From RUG14871 sp045539425 (GTDB lineage: Bacteria; Bacillota_I; Bacilli_A; Erysipelotrichales; Erysipelotrichaceae), in assembly GCA_045539425.1 (NCBI GenBank), contig JAZQFH010000031.1, forward strand, positions 124,001 through 188,000: a stretch of 64,000 nt of DNA. Direction: 5' to 3'. This document shows positions 17,152 through 25,477 of the stretch, piece by piece (position 1 is the first letter of the stretch; each line of letters opens with the position of its first letter). A program made the position numbers and the translations under genes. Under the pieces are notes generated by a model. That model was not told where the DNA came from. It searched no databases and saw only the letters and a program-made list of their open reading frames with translations.

Positions 17152-18945
17152 ATGAAGAAAAAGTGGAATCATATCAAAACCTTCTTTTCCAAGCCATATA
17201 ATGTCCTTCTGGTATTCTTCCTTGTGGTCTTAGGCTACCTGGTTGTCCTGCCGCTTATTTCCATCGTACGGGATACCTTCCTGGTTCATCCGTCGGAAAA
17301 GACGAGGGTAGGGCAGGCAGTCGGAACCTTCACCACATACCATTGGATCCGTGCATTTGCTTCGCAGCACTCCAAAATGCTGCTGTGGCATCCAATCAGA
17401 AACAGTATCGTCACCTCCATCTGGAGCTGTGTCGTTTCCATCCTGATCGGCGGTTCCTTTGCCTGGCTGGTTTCCAGAAGTGATCTCGGCTGGAAGAAAG
17501 TTTTGACAAAACTCTTTATTTTCCCTTACATCATGCCTGCCTGGACATTGGGTCTGGCATGGAAGAACTTCTTCAAAAACGTTGAAATCAGCGGTGCCAA
17601 GGGTATCTTTACCGCATTGACCGGAATCACTGTACCGACCTGGTTCGGATACGGGGAATTCCCGATCATCATTGTTACAGGCATGCACTACGCACCGTTT
17701 GCCTACATTCTGATTGGCGGCATTCTGCACAACATGGATGCTAACCTGGAAGAGGCGGCTATCATCCTGAAGACAAAACGTATGAGAATGTTCTGGCGCA
17801 TTACGATTCCGATCGTCATGCCGGCCGTATTGAGCACGATCATCCTGGTCTTCTCCGGTGCCATGGCAGGCTTCGCCACACCGCAGTTTTTGGGCTTACC
17901 GGTACGTTACTTCGTTCTGACTACGGAACTGTATGCTTCGATCAACGGTACCAATCCGGGTGTCGGCTATATTCTGGCACTTGTCATGATCGTCCTCAGT
18001 GTTGTCATTATGGGAATCAACCAGAGACTGATTGGTACCAGAAAGAGCTATGCGACGGTTACGGGAAAATCCGCCAACATCTCCGTCTTCCATTTAAGAG
18101 GATGGAAATGGCCGATTACCCTGATCGTGACCTTCGTGGTTCTCTGCATGAGTGTCATCCCGCTTGTTACGTTCGCACTTGAATCCGTCATGCTGATGCC
18201 GGGTGACTACAGCCTCGGTAATATGACGCTGGGATTCTGGATCGGACAGAGCTTAGGTCATAACACTCTTCAGGACCAGCCTGGTATCCTTCTGAATCCG
18301 GATGTCTATAAAACACTGTGGAACTCGCTTAAGCTTTCATTCACATGTGCCGTCGGCGCAGGAACGCTGGGCTTCTTAGCAGGTTACTGTATTGTCAGAA
18401 GAAGAGGAAGTTTCTTAAGCAAGCTCGTGGAAGATCTTACGTTTATTCCGTATCTGATTCCTTCCATGGCACTTGCGGCGATCTATCTGTCCATGTTCTC
18501 CACACGGCGTGGTATCATCCCGTCTCTGTACGGAACATTCGCTTTACTGGCTTTGATCGGTACGATCAAATATCTGCCGATGGCCTCCAGAAGCGGTGTC
18601 AACTCGATGCTGCAGCTGTCTCCGGAAATTGAAGAAGCCGGTATTATCATGGGTGTTCCATGGGTGAAACGTATGACGAGAATCATCATTCCGATTGAAA
18701 AGTCCACGATCGTTTCCGGTTATCTGCTTCCGTTTATTTCCGGTATGCGTGAACTGAGTCTGTTTGTCATTCTGGTCACGGCAAATAACCGTGTTCTGAC
18801 AACGCTTTTGTTCTTCTATGATGAGAAGGGCTTCACGCAGTTCAGTAACGCCGTAAACTTACTGATCATCTTTATCGTACTGGTAATCAACTTCACGGTT
18901 GAAAAGATCACCGGTGCTTCGATTGAAAAGGGTGTAGGAGGATAG
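17152..18945 (+). CDS. ABC importer permease, two fused membrane domains (FbpB-like)
   Basis: 597 residues with about twelve membrane helices in two homologous halves, each with a binding-protein-dependent permease loop (EEAAIILKTKRMRMFWRI near residue 200 and EEAGIIMGVPWVKR near residue 490). Such fused permeases occur in ferric-iron (FbpB), AfuB and related importers. It forms the membrane channel for the preceding lipoprotein and following ATPase. GAGG lies before the start. Its end carries the AGGAGG site for the ATPase gene, which starts five bases after its stop. Confidence 0.9.
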   Translation: MKKKWNHIKTFFSKPYNVLLVFFLVVLGYLVVLPLISIVRDTFLVHPSEKTRVGQAVGTFTTYHWIRAFASQHSKMLLWHPIRNSIVTSIWSCVVSILIGGSFAWLVSRSDLGWKKVLTKLFIFPYIMPAWTLGLAWKNFFKNVEISGAKGIFTALTGITVPTWFGYGEFPIIIVTGMHYAPFAYILIGGILHNMDANLEEAAIILKTKRMRMFWRITIPIVMPAVLSTIILVFSGAMAGFATPQFLGLPVRYFVLTTELYASINGTNPGVGYILALVMIVLSVVIMGINQRLIGTRKSYATVTGKSANISVFHLRGWKWPITLIVTFVVLCMSVIPLVTFALESVMLMPGDYSLGNMTLGFWIGQSLGHNTLQDQPGILLNPDVYKTLWNSLKLSFTCAVGAGTLGFLAGYCIVRRRGSFLSKLVEDLTFIPYLIPSMALAAIYLSMFSTRRGIIPSLYGTFALLALIGTIKYLPMASRSGVNSMLQLSPEIEEAGIIMGVPWVKRMTRIIIPIEKSTIVSGYLLPFISGMRELSLFVILVTANNRVLTTLLFFYDEKGFTQFSNAVNLLIIFIVLVINFTVEKITGASIEKGVGG

Positions 18946-18949
18946 AATT

Positions 18950-20065
18950 ATGCCAACAATCAGATTAGTGAATATTACAAAACAGTTTGGTAAGGGTTCC
19001 CTTGCGGTCGACCGTTTGAACATGGTTATCAAAGACGGCGAATTCGTTTCCCTGTTAGGCCCGTCCGGATGCGGCAAGACCACAACATTACGTATGATTG
19101 CCGGTCTGGAAACACCGACGGAAGGTGAAATCTATTTCGACGATGAATGCGTCTTCTCCGATGAGAAGGGTATCAACCTTTCCCCGGACAAGAGAAACGT
19201 GGGATTCCTGTTCCAGAATTATGCATTATGGCCGCATATGACGGTTTATAAGAATATTTCGTTTGGCCTGGAAAACATGAAATGGCCGAAGGATAAAATT
19301 GATGCCAGAGTCAAGGAAATCTGCAAGACGATGCGGATCGAAGAATACATCAACCGCTATCCGGCAGAACTCTCGGGTGGTCAGCAGCAGCGTGTTGCCA
19401 TTGCCCGTACCCTGGCACCGAATCCGCGTGTGCTTCTGATGGATGAACCGTTAAGTAACCTGGACGCCAAGTTACGTAACGACATGCGTGCCGAATTAAA
19501 GAGACTGCACATGACGACAGGCTCCACATTCGTATATGTTACGCATGACCAGTCCGAAGCCATGACACTGAGTACAAAAGTTGCCCTGATCAAGCTGGGA
19601 CTGCTCCAGCAGTATTGCCCGCCGTTAGAATTATACGGTGAACCGAACAATATCTTCTGTGCGGACTTCATGGGCAATCCATCGATGAACTTCGTGAATA
19701 TGCACGGCACCAAGAAGGGTGATAAGATCCTTCTGGAGCATGACAACTTCAAACTGATGTTCACACCGCGTGAACCGCTTGATGTCAAGGAAGAAAACGA
19801 TTATGTACTTGGAATCCGTCCGGAATTCGTAAGGATCTCTGATGAAGGTATTGAAAGCAAGGTCATCTCTTCCTTACCATCCGGCATGGAAACAACTCTG
19901 TCTTTAGGTGTCGGTGATGTCGTGCTTTCCGCAGTGGCATTCGGCAGCGTAGACTTCGCGATGGACTCCACGGAATACTTCAATTTCGAAGGAAACAGAT
20001 ACGTTTTATTCGACAGGGAATCCGAGAACAAACTTGCGTTGGGATCTCTGGAAATCGTGAAATAA
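18950..20065 (+). CDS. ABC importer ATPase (FbpC/PotA-like)
   Basis: 371 residues. Nucleotide-binding domain with Walker A GPSGCGKTT, Q-loop, signature LSGGQQQR, Walker B VLLMDEPLSNLD and the switch His in YVTHDQSEA. The C-terminal third is a TOBE-type domain as in iron, polyamine and sugar importers. It powers the importer from the cytosolic side. It overlaps no gene but lies two bases from the next start, so the operon continues into the YesL-like gene. Confidence 0.92.
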   Translation: MPTIRLVNITKQFGKGSLAVDRLNMVIKDGEFVSLLGPSGCGKTTTLRMIAGLETPTEGEIYFDDECVFSDEKGINLSPDKRNVGFLFQNYALWPHMTVYKNISFGLENMKWPKDKIDARVKEICKTMRIEEYINRYPAELSGGQQQRVAIARTLAPNPRVLLMDEPLSNLDAKLRNDMRAELKRLHMTTGSTFVYVTHDQSEAMTLSTKVALIKLGLLQQYCPPLELYGEPNNIFCADFMGNPSMNFVNMHGTKKGDKILLEHDNFKLMFTPREPLDVKEENDYVLGIRPEFVRISDEGIESKVISSLPSGMETTLSLGVGDVVLSAVAFGSVDFAMDSTEYFNFEGNRYVLFDRESENKLALGSLEIVK

Positions 20066-20066
20066 A

Positions 20067-20717
20067 ATGGATCCGGAGAGTTTTGAGACAAAGATGGAAA
20101 AGTTTGCAGGACGGCTCAGCAATGTCGTCCTGCTTGGCTTTTTCAGCTTACTATTCGCCTTGCCCATCGTTACCGCAGGCGCATCCTTTACCGCACTGAA
20201 CCGTGCCATGCACGATTATCTTGTTGAAGGGGAGGAGAAACCGCTGAGAGTATTTCTCTCTTCATTTAAAACGTACTTTCCGCTCTCCACCAAGATCTTC
20301 CTGCTGCATGTTGTTCTGATTGCGGTATTGGTATGGGATATCATCTATTACCAGACAGGGGAGAGTGCTGTCGATTTTATCGGCCAGTTCACGGCGTTTA
20401 TGTTGCTGTCGGTGATCGTATTGGAGCTGACCATGGTATTCACTGTCATCGCATTGGATCAGGCTTCTACCATCAAGGAAGCTGTCAGTAAAGCCGTGGA
20501 TATCAGTATGATCTGTCCGCTGGAATCGATTTCGCTGTTAGCGCTTTTTGTCAGTGTTACCATTGCGGTGGTATTTCTCTTAAAAGGTTTGATTCTTGTC
20601 TTGCCTGGCGTGATTGCCTATTGCGACTGGCAGATCATTCCGAAGATGCTGCAGAAGTACAAATTCAAGCGCGGGAATCTGAATTATCAGAAAGAGAAAA
20701 GAAAGCATAAATCATAA
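20067..20717 (+). CDS. YesL-like (DUF624) membrane protein
   Basis: 216 residues with four or five predicted membrane helices (about 22-43, 72-92, 103-130, 152-180). The N-terminal pattern, a helix rich in Leu/Phe ending in LPIVTAGASFTALNRAM, is that of the DUF624/YesL family, which commonly accompanies carbohydrate ABC importers. The molecular role is not established. The ATG is one base after the ATPase stop and has no ribosome site of its own, so translation probably depends on coupling. Confidence 0.82.
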   Translation: MDPESFETKMEKFAGRLSNVVLLGFFSLLFALPIVTAGASFTALNRAMHDYLVEGEEKPLRVFLSSFKTYFPLSTKIFLLHVVLIAVLVWDIIYYQTGESAVDFIGQFTAFMLLSVIVLELTMVFTVIALDQASTIKEAVSKAVDISMICPLESISLLALFVSVTIAVVFLLKGLILVLPGVIAYCDWQIIPKMLQKYKFKRGNLNYQKEKRKHKS

Positions 20718-20755
20718 AAAGCACAAGATTCGCTATGATCTTGTGCTTTATTATT
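20718..20755. terminator. Bidirectional terminator between YesL-like and NERD-like genes
   Basis: 12-bp stem AAAGCACAAGAT/ATCTTGTGCTTT, loop TCGCTATG, with T-rich sequence on the plus side and five T residues on the minus side. Confidence 0.9.
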
Positions 20756-20780
20756 ATATCTGTGAAGTATTCTATATGTA

Positions 20781-21446
20781 TTATTTCCTGTCAATCTTGC
20801 CGCCGAGCTTTTCGTAGATTTCATCGATCTCCGTATCATTCAGACCGTAGCCGCAGTCGCTTGCCTTAATGGCATTTACCACTTCAGAGTAGGGGATGCA
20901 GCGCACGGAGCACTGTACGTTTGTAATATCGGAGCCGTCTTCCACGGCAATCAGCTTATCAATCTTGCGGTTATCACATAACTGACGGATCCGTTGTTCG
21001 TATTCCTTCATATGTGCGGCAGGATTGTCGATTTTATATTTCTTTTCCTCGTTTTCTTCATAACGGCGGATGATCCAGTTTCCGTTATCCTTTCCGGAGA
21101 GTTTTCCGTGCGGGTTCAGATAGGCGATTGTCGTGATTCCCTTGGAATGAATGACGTTGACAAACTGTGTTACCACATGTCCTTCCTGATTGGACATGTT
21201 GGAGTATACAATACGGTGAACGCCGATTTCCTTTTTCAGTTTTCCGGAGCGGGAAACATCGCGGAAGACATTCAGATGATAGAAATAGTCAATCAGATAA
21301 TCGTTATACAGCTGCTTGAAAATGGAGTAACGGTAATTGCGGTAACCGAGGAATGCCCGTACCAGAAAGACCGCCAGAGCAACCAGAACAACGATCAGTA
21401 CAAAATTGTTGACGGAATTTGAAGATGTGGTTTCCGTAGGATTCAT
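20781..21446 (-). CDS. Membrane-anchored protein with NERD-like domain
   Basis: 221 residues. One membrane helix at about residues 14-33 is followed by a cytosolic domain. The central run (VVTQFVNVIHSKGITTIAYL, then a glycine, NGNWIIRR and a NP...EYEQRIRQL helix) follows the layout of NERD nuclease-related domains, but the usual Asp/Glu-x-Lys catalytic pair is not obvious: the position of the family's ETK reads AYLNP. It may be an inactive relative. AAAGGA lies before the start. No functional partner is adjacent. Confidence 0.55.
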   Translation of the reverse strand: MNPTETTSSNSVNNFVLIVVLVALAVFLVRAFLGYRNYRYSIFKQLYNDYLIDYFYHLNVFRDVSRSGKLKKEIGVHRIVYSNMSNQEGHVVTQFVNVIHSKGITTIAYLNPHGKLSGKDNGNWIIRRYEENEEKKYKIDNPAAHMKEYEQRIRQLCDNRKIDKLIAVEDGSDITNVQCSVRCIPYSEVVNAIKASDCGYGLNDTEIDEIYEKLGGKIDRK

Positions 21447-21518
21447 ATATCAATTCCTTTGACAGTATGGAACTGTTCTTCCTTTCTGCTTGTTAATACT
21501 TATATTAAGTCACAAATA

Positions 21519-21547
21519 CAAAAATATAAAGGGAAACCCTTTATATT
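21519..21547 (-). terminator. Terminator of the transaldolase-dehydrogenase operon
   Basis: 11-bp stem AATATAAAGGG/CCCTTTATATT with a 3-base loop, followed on the minus strand by T residues, directly after the alcohol dehydrogenase stop. Confidence 0.8.
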
Positions 21548-21554
21548 TCTTGTT

Positions 21555-22706
21555 TTAACGGTAAATTGCCGCGTAGAGCTGTTTCATATCCTCAACGCTG
21601 ACTTCCCGAATCGTATTGGCAGGGGAGCCGGAGGCATACGCATCACTGGCCATCTTGTCGATATGTGAGAAATATGTTTCTCTGTCGATACCGAATTCAC
21701 TCATCGTCGGGACATTGAGCTGCGAAAGCAGCTTTTTCAGCTCTTCCAGGAATACCTTTGCGGCTGTTTCATCATCCGGATCATTTGTCAGATTCAGTGA
21801 GCGGGCAATCAGGGCAAAGCGGTCAATCGCACCGCTGAGTGCGAAGTCCATGCAGCCTTCCAGTAACATCGCATTGCTTAATCCGTGCGGGACATGGAAG
21901 AGGGCACCGAGCGGGCGGGACATTCCGTGCACAATGGTGACACTGGAGTTGTTGAAGGAAATTCCCGCTTCCAGAGCAGCGAGGCTCATCTGGATCCGTG
22001 CCTGGGCATTCTGCGGCTCTTCATAGCAGACTAAGAGGTTTTCAAAGATCCGTTTGATGGCGCTTAGGGCGAAAGTGTCCGATAACGGCTGGCGCTTACG
22101 GGAGGTAAAGGACTCCACGGCGTGGCAGAGAGCATCGATTCCGGTATGGGAAGTGACGCTCTTCGGAGCACTCATCGTAAAGACAGGGTCAATGATGGCC
22201 AGAGAAGGAATCAGGCACGGTCCGCTTAAGAGCATCTTCGTAGTGGTTTCCGTATCATTGATGATCGTGAATTTCGTTGCTTCGGAGCCGGTTCCGGCAG
22301 TTGTCGGAATCGCAACCAGGTTCGGCATGGCGATATCGATCGTCTTTCCCATATAGCTGGACAGTTTTGCGTCACTGGAAAGCAGGATACCGACGGCTTT
22401 GGCGGAATCGATCGGGGATCCTCCGCCCAGAGCAATCAGGAAATCACATCCGTTTTCTTTATAGAATGCAGTCGCATCCTTGATCATCAGATCATTCGGT
22501 TCGGAATTGATGCCGCTGTAAATGGCGTAATCCACACCGATTTCCTTTAAGACTTCTTCCACTTTTGCCGCATTGTTCAGCCGGACCATCATCTCATCCG
22601 TGATGATGCAGGCCTTTTTTCCCAAAGTGGAAAGGGTGGCTGCGGCTTCCTTGAGGGAATTTTCTCCCGAAATAATCTTTTTCGGGGTCAGAAATGTATA
22701 TGCCAT
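21555..22706 (-). CDS. Iron-containing alcohol dehydrogenase
   Basis: 383 residues, group III alcohol dehydrogenase. GGGSPIDSAKAVG (NAD-binding), TTAGTGSE and HGMSRPLGA...HGLSNA (metal-ligand histidines) are the family blocks. Members reduce small aldehydes or ketones, for example lactaldehyde, propanal or sulfolactaldehyde, with NADH. Its ATG lies one base after the transaldolase stop, so the two are co-translated. Linkage to a transaldolase suggests it reduces the C3 product of the cleavage, but this is inference. Confidence 0.9.
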   Translation of the reverse strand: MAYTFLTPKKIISGENSLKEAAATLSTLGKKACIITDEMMVRLNNAAKVEEVLKEIGVDYAIYSGINSEPNDLMIKDATAFYKENGCDFLIALGGGSPIDSAKAVGILLSSDAKLSSYMGKTIDIAMPNLVAIPTTAGTGSEATKFTIINDTETTTKMLLSGPCLIPSLAIIDPVFTMSAPKSVTSHTGIDALCHAVESFTSRKRQPLSDTFALSAIKRIFENLLVCYEEPQNAQARIQMSLAALEAGISFNNSSVTIVHGMSRPLGALFHVPHGLSNAMLLEGCMDFALSGAIDRFALIARSLNLTNDPDDETAAKVFLEELKKLLSQLNVPTMSEFGIDRETYFSHIDKMASDAYASGSPANTIREVSVEDMKQLYAAIYR

Positions 22707-22707
22707 C

Positions 22708-23763
22708 TTATTTCACCATATACTTTCTGATTAACTGCAAGAGGGAATCATATCCTCCTAAGAACTGGTTGATGGTTGCCTTGAACGCACCGTAGTACTG
22801 GAATTCTTCCGGTTTCAGTCCGTTCTCGTCAAAGGCTTTATTGAACTCGTCGAGTGTTTTCATTTCACTTAACAGTTTTTCATTGAGCGGAGTATCCATG
22901 TTGTTTTTTACATCCACCATGGAACTGTTGTATTTTCTCTGCCAGCCATACGGGATGGTGAGAATCAGATCACCGCCGATGAACTGTTCGAAATGGTTCA
23001 GGTTCCGGAAAGCGGCAACCAGCAGTTTCGTGCGGTATCCTCTTTCCTTGTAAATGCGATAGGCATTCTTGAAGACGTAGACACCGGCCATTTCATAGGC
23101 TTCGGAACTGATGAGCGTATCCGTTCCCTTATAGTGATTCTTTAAATAGTCATCCACTCTGCCGACCATGATCGTGCATACCGGATGCATCCAGCTGTTA
23201 TCCAGTCCTTCAGCTTCTCTTCTCTTTAAACCGCGTTCCACCGCTTCAGCAACTGCCAGAGCCTGGGAAGTGGTAAAGGAAACCGTTGCGTTAACGGAAA
23301 CTCCACGGTAGGTAAGTTCTTCCATCGCTTCAATACCGGCCTTACTGGCAGGGAGCTTCACCTGGGAGTTCTCTACCGTATTGGCAAGATCGATTGCCTG
23401 AGCAACCATGAGATCCTTGTTCTGATAATATTTCGCATTAGTCTGGAAGGAGATACGGCCTCTCTGCCCGTGGGTCTTATGATACGTGTCGAGCAGTAAG
23501 CCGGCTGCCTTGGCGCCCATGCATTTGATGGTATCCCAGGCAACGTCATCTTCCGTATAAGTCGGATTTTCATCGACGATGCGGTTGATCGTATCCTCCC
23601 AGTCCGCCAGTTCATTCTTTAAGACATTGTAGACGATCACCGGGTTGGTGGTAGCTCCGCAGCCTCCGTTTTCGATGGCGTAGGAGAGTTCCTTGCAAGA
23701 GCAGGAGTCGTTCCAGAGTTCTGTCTGCGGGAATTTCTGAGTAGTTTCAAACAGTTTATTCAT
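22708..23763 (-). CDS. Transaldolase family protein
   Basis: 351 residues, class I aldolase barrel. GGCGATTNPVIV near the N terminus is the family's GxTTNP block, and the Schiff-base lysine is probably Lys in QVKLPASKAGIEA (about residue 138). The length and insertions differ from short FSA/TalC enzymes. It moves a dihydroxyacetone unit between sugar phosphates or cleaves a ketose. A strong AAGGGGG site precedes the start. It is divergent from the DeoR-type regulator across a region with repeated TTTGATAAA, which suggests control by that regulator. Confidence 0.88.
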   Translation of the reverse strand: MNKLFETTQKFPQTELWNDSCSCKELSYAIENGGCGATTNPVIVYNVLKNELADWEDTINRIVDENPTYTEDDVAWDTIKCMGAKAAGLLLDTYHKTHGQRGRISFQTNAKYYQNKDLMVAQAIDLANTVENSQVKLPASKAGIEAMEELTYRGVSVNATVSFTTSQALAVAEAVERGLKRREAEGLDNSWMHPVCTIMVGRVDDYLKNHYKGTDTLISSEAYEMAGVYVFKNAYRIYKERGYRTKLLVAAFRNLNHFEQFIGGDLILTIPYGWQRKYNSSMVDVKNNMDTPLNEKLLSEMKTLDEFNKAFDENGLKPEEFQYYGAFKATINQFLGGYDSLLQLIRKYMVK

Positions 23764-23783
23764 TTTTTAATGCCCCCTTGATA

Positions 23784-23824
23784 TTTGATAAAATATTGAA
23801 TACTTTTTGATAAACTTATATAAT
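23784..23824. promoter_or_regulatory. Promoter and direct-repeat operator, transaldolase / deoR-type gene
   Basis: For the regulator: TTGAAT (23796-23801), 17-base spacer and TATAAT (23819-23824). TTTGATAAA occurs at 23784-23792 and again at 23806-23814, 22 bases apart (two helical turns), overlapping the promoter; this is a likely DeoR-family binding site. Confidence 0.65.
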
Positions 23825-23851
23825 GTAATCATAGAAAGAAGAAATCTGACC

Positions 23852-24607
23852 ATGAAATACAATCGACAGAAAGAAATGGAGAAGTATCTGCGGGAGAAAG
23901 TCTCTGTCAGCAATGATGAATTGCTTGAGAAATTCAATATTTCCATTCAGACATTAAGACGTGACCTCAAATACTTTGAAGAGCAGAATCTGATCACAAA
24001 GGTTTATGGTGGTGTGATCTATCACGAAGAGATGGACTCTCTGAACAAAGTGGATTCTTTTTCCCAGCGTAATACTTCAAATTACGATGAGAAAGAATAC
24101 ATCGGACAGCTTGCCGCAAGGGAAGTGGAAGACAACGACGTAATCTTCGTCGATTCCGGTACGACAGCGTATCATCTGGTAAAATACCTCTCGGATAAGA
24201 AGAATGTTACAGTGATTTCCCATTGTCTGGAAGTCATGCAGCTGATTATGGATTATCCGAATCTTACCGGGATCTGTGCCGGTGGAACATTGAATCATTC
24301 CACGGGAACATTCCTGGTAGACACGAAGTTCTATCCATACAACTATAACAAGGCGTTCATCTCAACGGTAGGGATCTCAACGATGCGGAATTTCACCAAT
24401 ACCCATCTGGAAGAGGGGCAGATGAAATCGCACGTGATTTCACACTCTCACAGGGTATATATCGTTGCCGACCATACCAAGTTCGATGTGATCGCGTTCA
24501 ATCACTTTGCGGATTTTGATGACGTGGATGTCATCATCACGGACAGTAAGCCTGCTGAGAAATTCCTGAGAATTTTCGAGAGCAACCAGACCAAAGTGAT
24601 CTACTGA
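23852..24607 (+). CDS. DeoR/GlpR-family transcriptional regulator
   Basis: 251 residues. An N-terminal helix-turn-helix (VSNDELLEKFNISIQTLRRDL, about 20-40) followed by the wing, then the DeoR C-terminal sensor domain with DSGTT and GGTLNHSTGTF sugar-phosphate-binding blocks. The family represses catabolic operons until a sugar phosphate binds. The start at 23852 is chosen because the promoter -10 box is at 23819 and the upstream alternative at 23807 would precede the transcript. It likely controls both the divergent transaldolase operon and the PTS operon that follows. Confidence 0.9.
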   Translation: MKYNRQKEMEKYLREKVSVSNDELLEKFNISIQTLRRDLKYFEEQNLITKVYGGVIYHEEMDSLNKVDSFSQRNTSNYDEKEYIGQLAAREVEDNDVIFVDSGTTAYHLVKYLSDKKNVTVISHCLEVMQLIMDYPNLTGICAGGTLNHSTGTFLVDTKFYPYNYNKAFISTVGISTMRNFTNTHLEEGQMKSHVISHSHRVYIVADHTKFDVIAFNHFADFDDVDVIITDSKPAEKFLRIFESNQTKVIY

Positions 24608-24801
24608 TCCTACACTATTATTATTGAGCCGCAGCCACGGAAAGTCAATATAAAAATGATTTAATTGTGGACAAAATGATAATATTGTGATAATGTTTAA
24701 GTAGAAATTCCCGACAGCGTTGCGAAATGTTTATAAAAAAGTATTAACAATCCGCTAACGGGGTACTAGAATGAAAGTTGAAAAGAGGAGGGGATTAACC
24801 A
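24608..24801 (+). promoter_or_regulatory. Promoter and operator of the PTS operon
   Basis: A -10-like GATAAT (24689-24694) is preceded by TTGTGG (24665-24670) or TGGACA (24668-24673). TGATAAT occurs at 24677-24683 and 24688-24694, 11 bases apart. This shares the TGATAA core with the repeats at 23784-23814 and is a likely second DeoR-family site. No gene is present. Confidence 0.5.
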
Positions 24802-25335
24802 ATGCCACTGATTGATATTTTAAATCCTGATATTATCGATCTTGAAGTTCAGGGTTCTACCAAAGATGAAGTTCTGCATCATCTGGCAAACGATCTTTAC
24901 AGAAATGATTACATTGACGATGTGGAACAGTTTGTAAAAGACATTTATGAAAGAGAAGCAGAAGGCCCGACAGGAATGGGTTCCGGTATCTCAATTCCGC
25001 ACGGAAAGAGCGAAAGTGTCAAAAAAATCGGCATTGCGATTGGAAAAACGGTAAATCCGATCCGCTGGGAGAGCGGAATGAGCGATGACGGCTATCAGGA
25101 TACACATCTGATTTTCCTGTTCTGTGTCAGCGCCGACAATGAATTTGCCAGAAACCACATGCTGCTTCTGAGTGAACTTGCCGGCAAGCTCGGCAATGAC
25201 GTACGCGTCACGAAGCTGTCCCAGGCAGAGACAAAGGAAGAAATCATGAACCTGATTCTCTGCGATGATGAGGATCTTGGTGAAGCTGAGGTGCTTGAAC
25301 AGGAAGAAATCGTCGACCTCGACATCGATTTCTAA
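24802..25335 (+). CDS. PTS EIIA, fructose/mannitol family
   Basis: 177 residues. The EIIA-2 domain (about 1-150) has the phosphorylated His67 in SIPHGK and GPTGMGSG just before it. It accepts phosphate from HPr and passes it to the EIIB encoded next. After the domain an acidic linker leads to the C-terminal tail EEIVDLDIDF, almost the same as the tail of the unrelated EIIC subunit of this system. GAGGAGGGG precedes the start. A separate promoter follows it, so EIIB and EIIC can be expressed without EIIA. Confidence 0.92.
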   Translation: MPLIDILNPDIIDLEVQGSTKDEVLHHLANDLYRNDYIDDVEQFVKDIYEREAEGPTGMGSGISIPHGKSESVKKIGIAIGKTVNPIRWESGMSDDGYQDTHLIFLFCVSADNEFARNHMLLLSELAGKLGNDVRVTKLSQAETKEEIMNLILCDDEDLGEAEVLEQEEIVDLDIDF

Positions 25336-25414
25336 TGTTATCAAAAAATAACCAAAAATAACCTCAATATTATCAGATTTGGATTATTTTCTACAAAATC
25401 GGTTGTAAAGCGTA

Positions 25415-25443
25415 TTGAGAATGAAAGCGCTTTATAATAAAAT
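25415..25443 (+). promoter_or_regulatory. Internal PTS promoter with cre-like site
   Basis: TTGAGA (25415-25420), 17-base spacer and TAAAAT (25438-25443). The spacer contains ATGAAAGCGCTTTAT (25421-25435), a palindromic match to the CcpA cre consensus except one position. Binding there would block RNA polymerase, so carbon catabolite repression of EIIB/EIIC is likely. Confidence 0.7.
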
Positions 25444-25477
25444 CATGTTAGCTAATTAATAAGAAAGGAGTTTCTAT

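Noticed and set aside
21555..23763. Sulfoquinovose transaldolase pathway
   Set aside because: An iron alcohol dehydrogenase next to a transaldolase recalls gut sulfoglycolysis, but no sulfoquinovosidase or SQ isomerase is near and a PTS would not be needed. It stays possible but is not supported.
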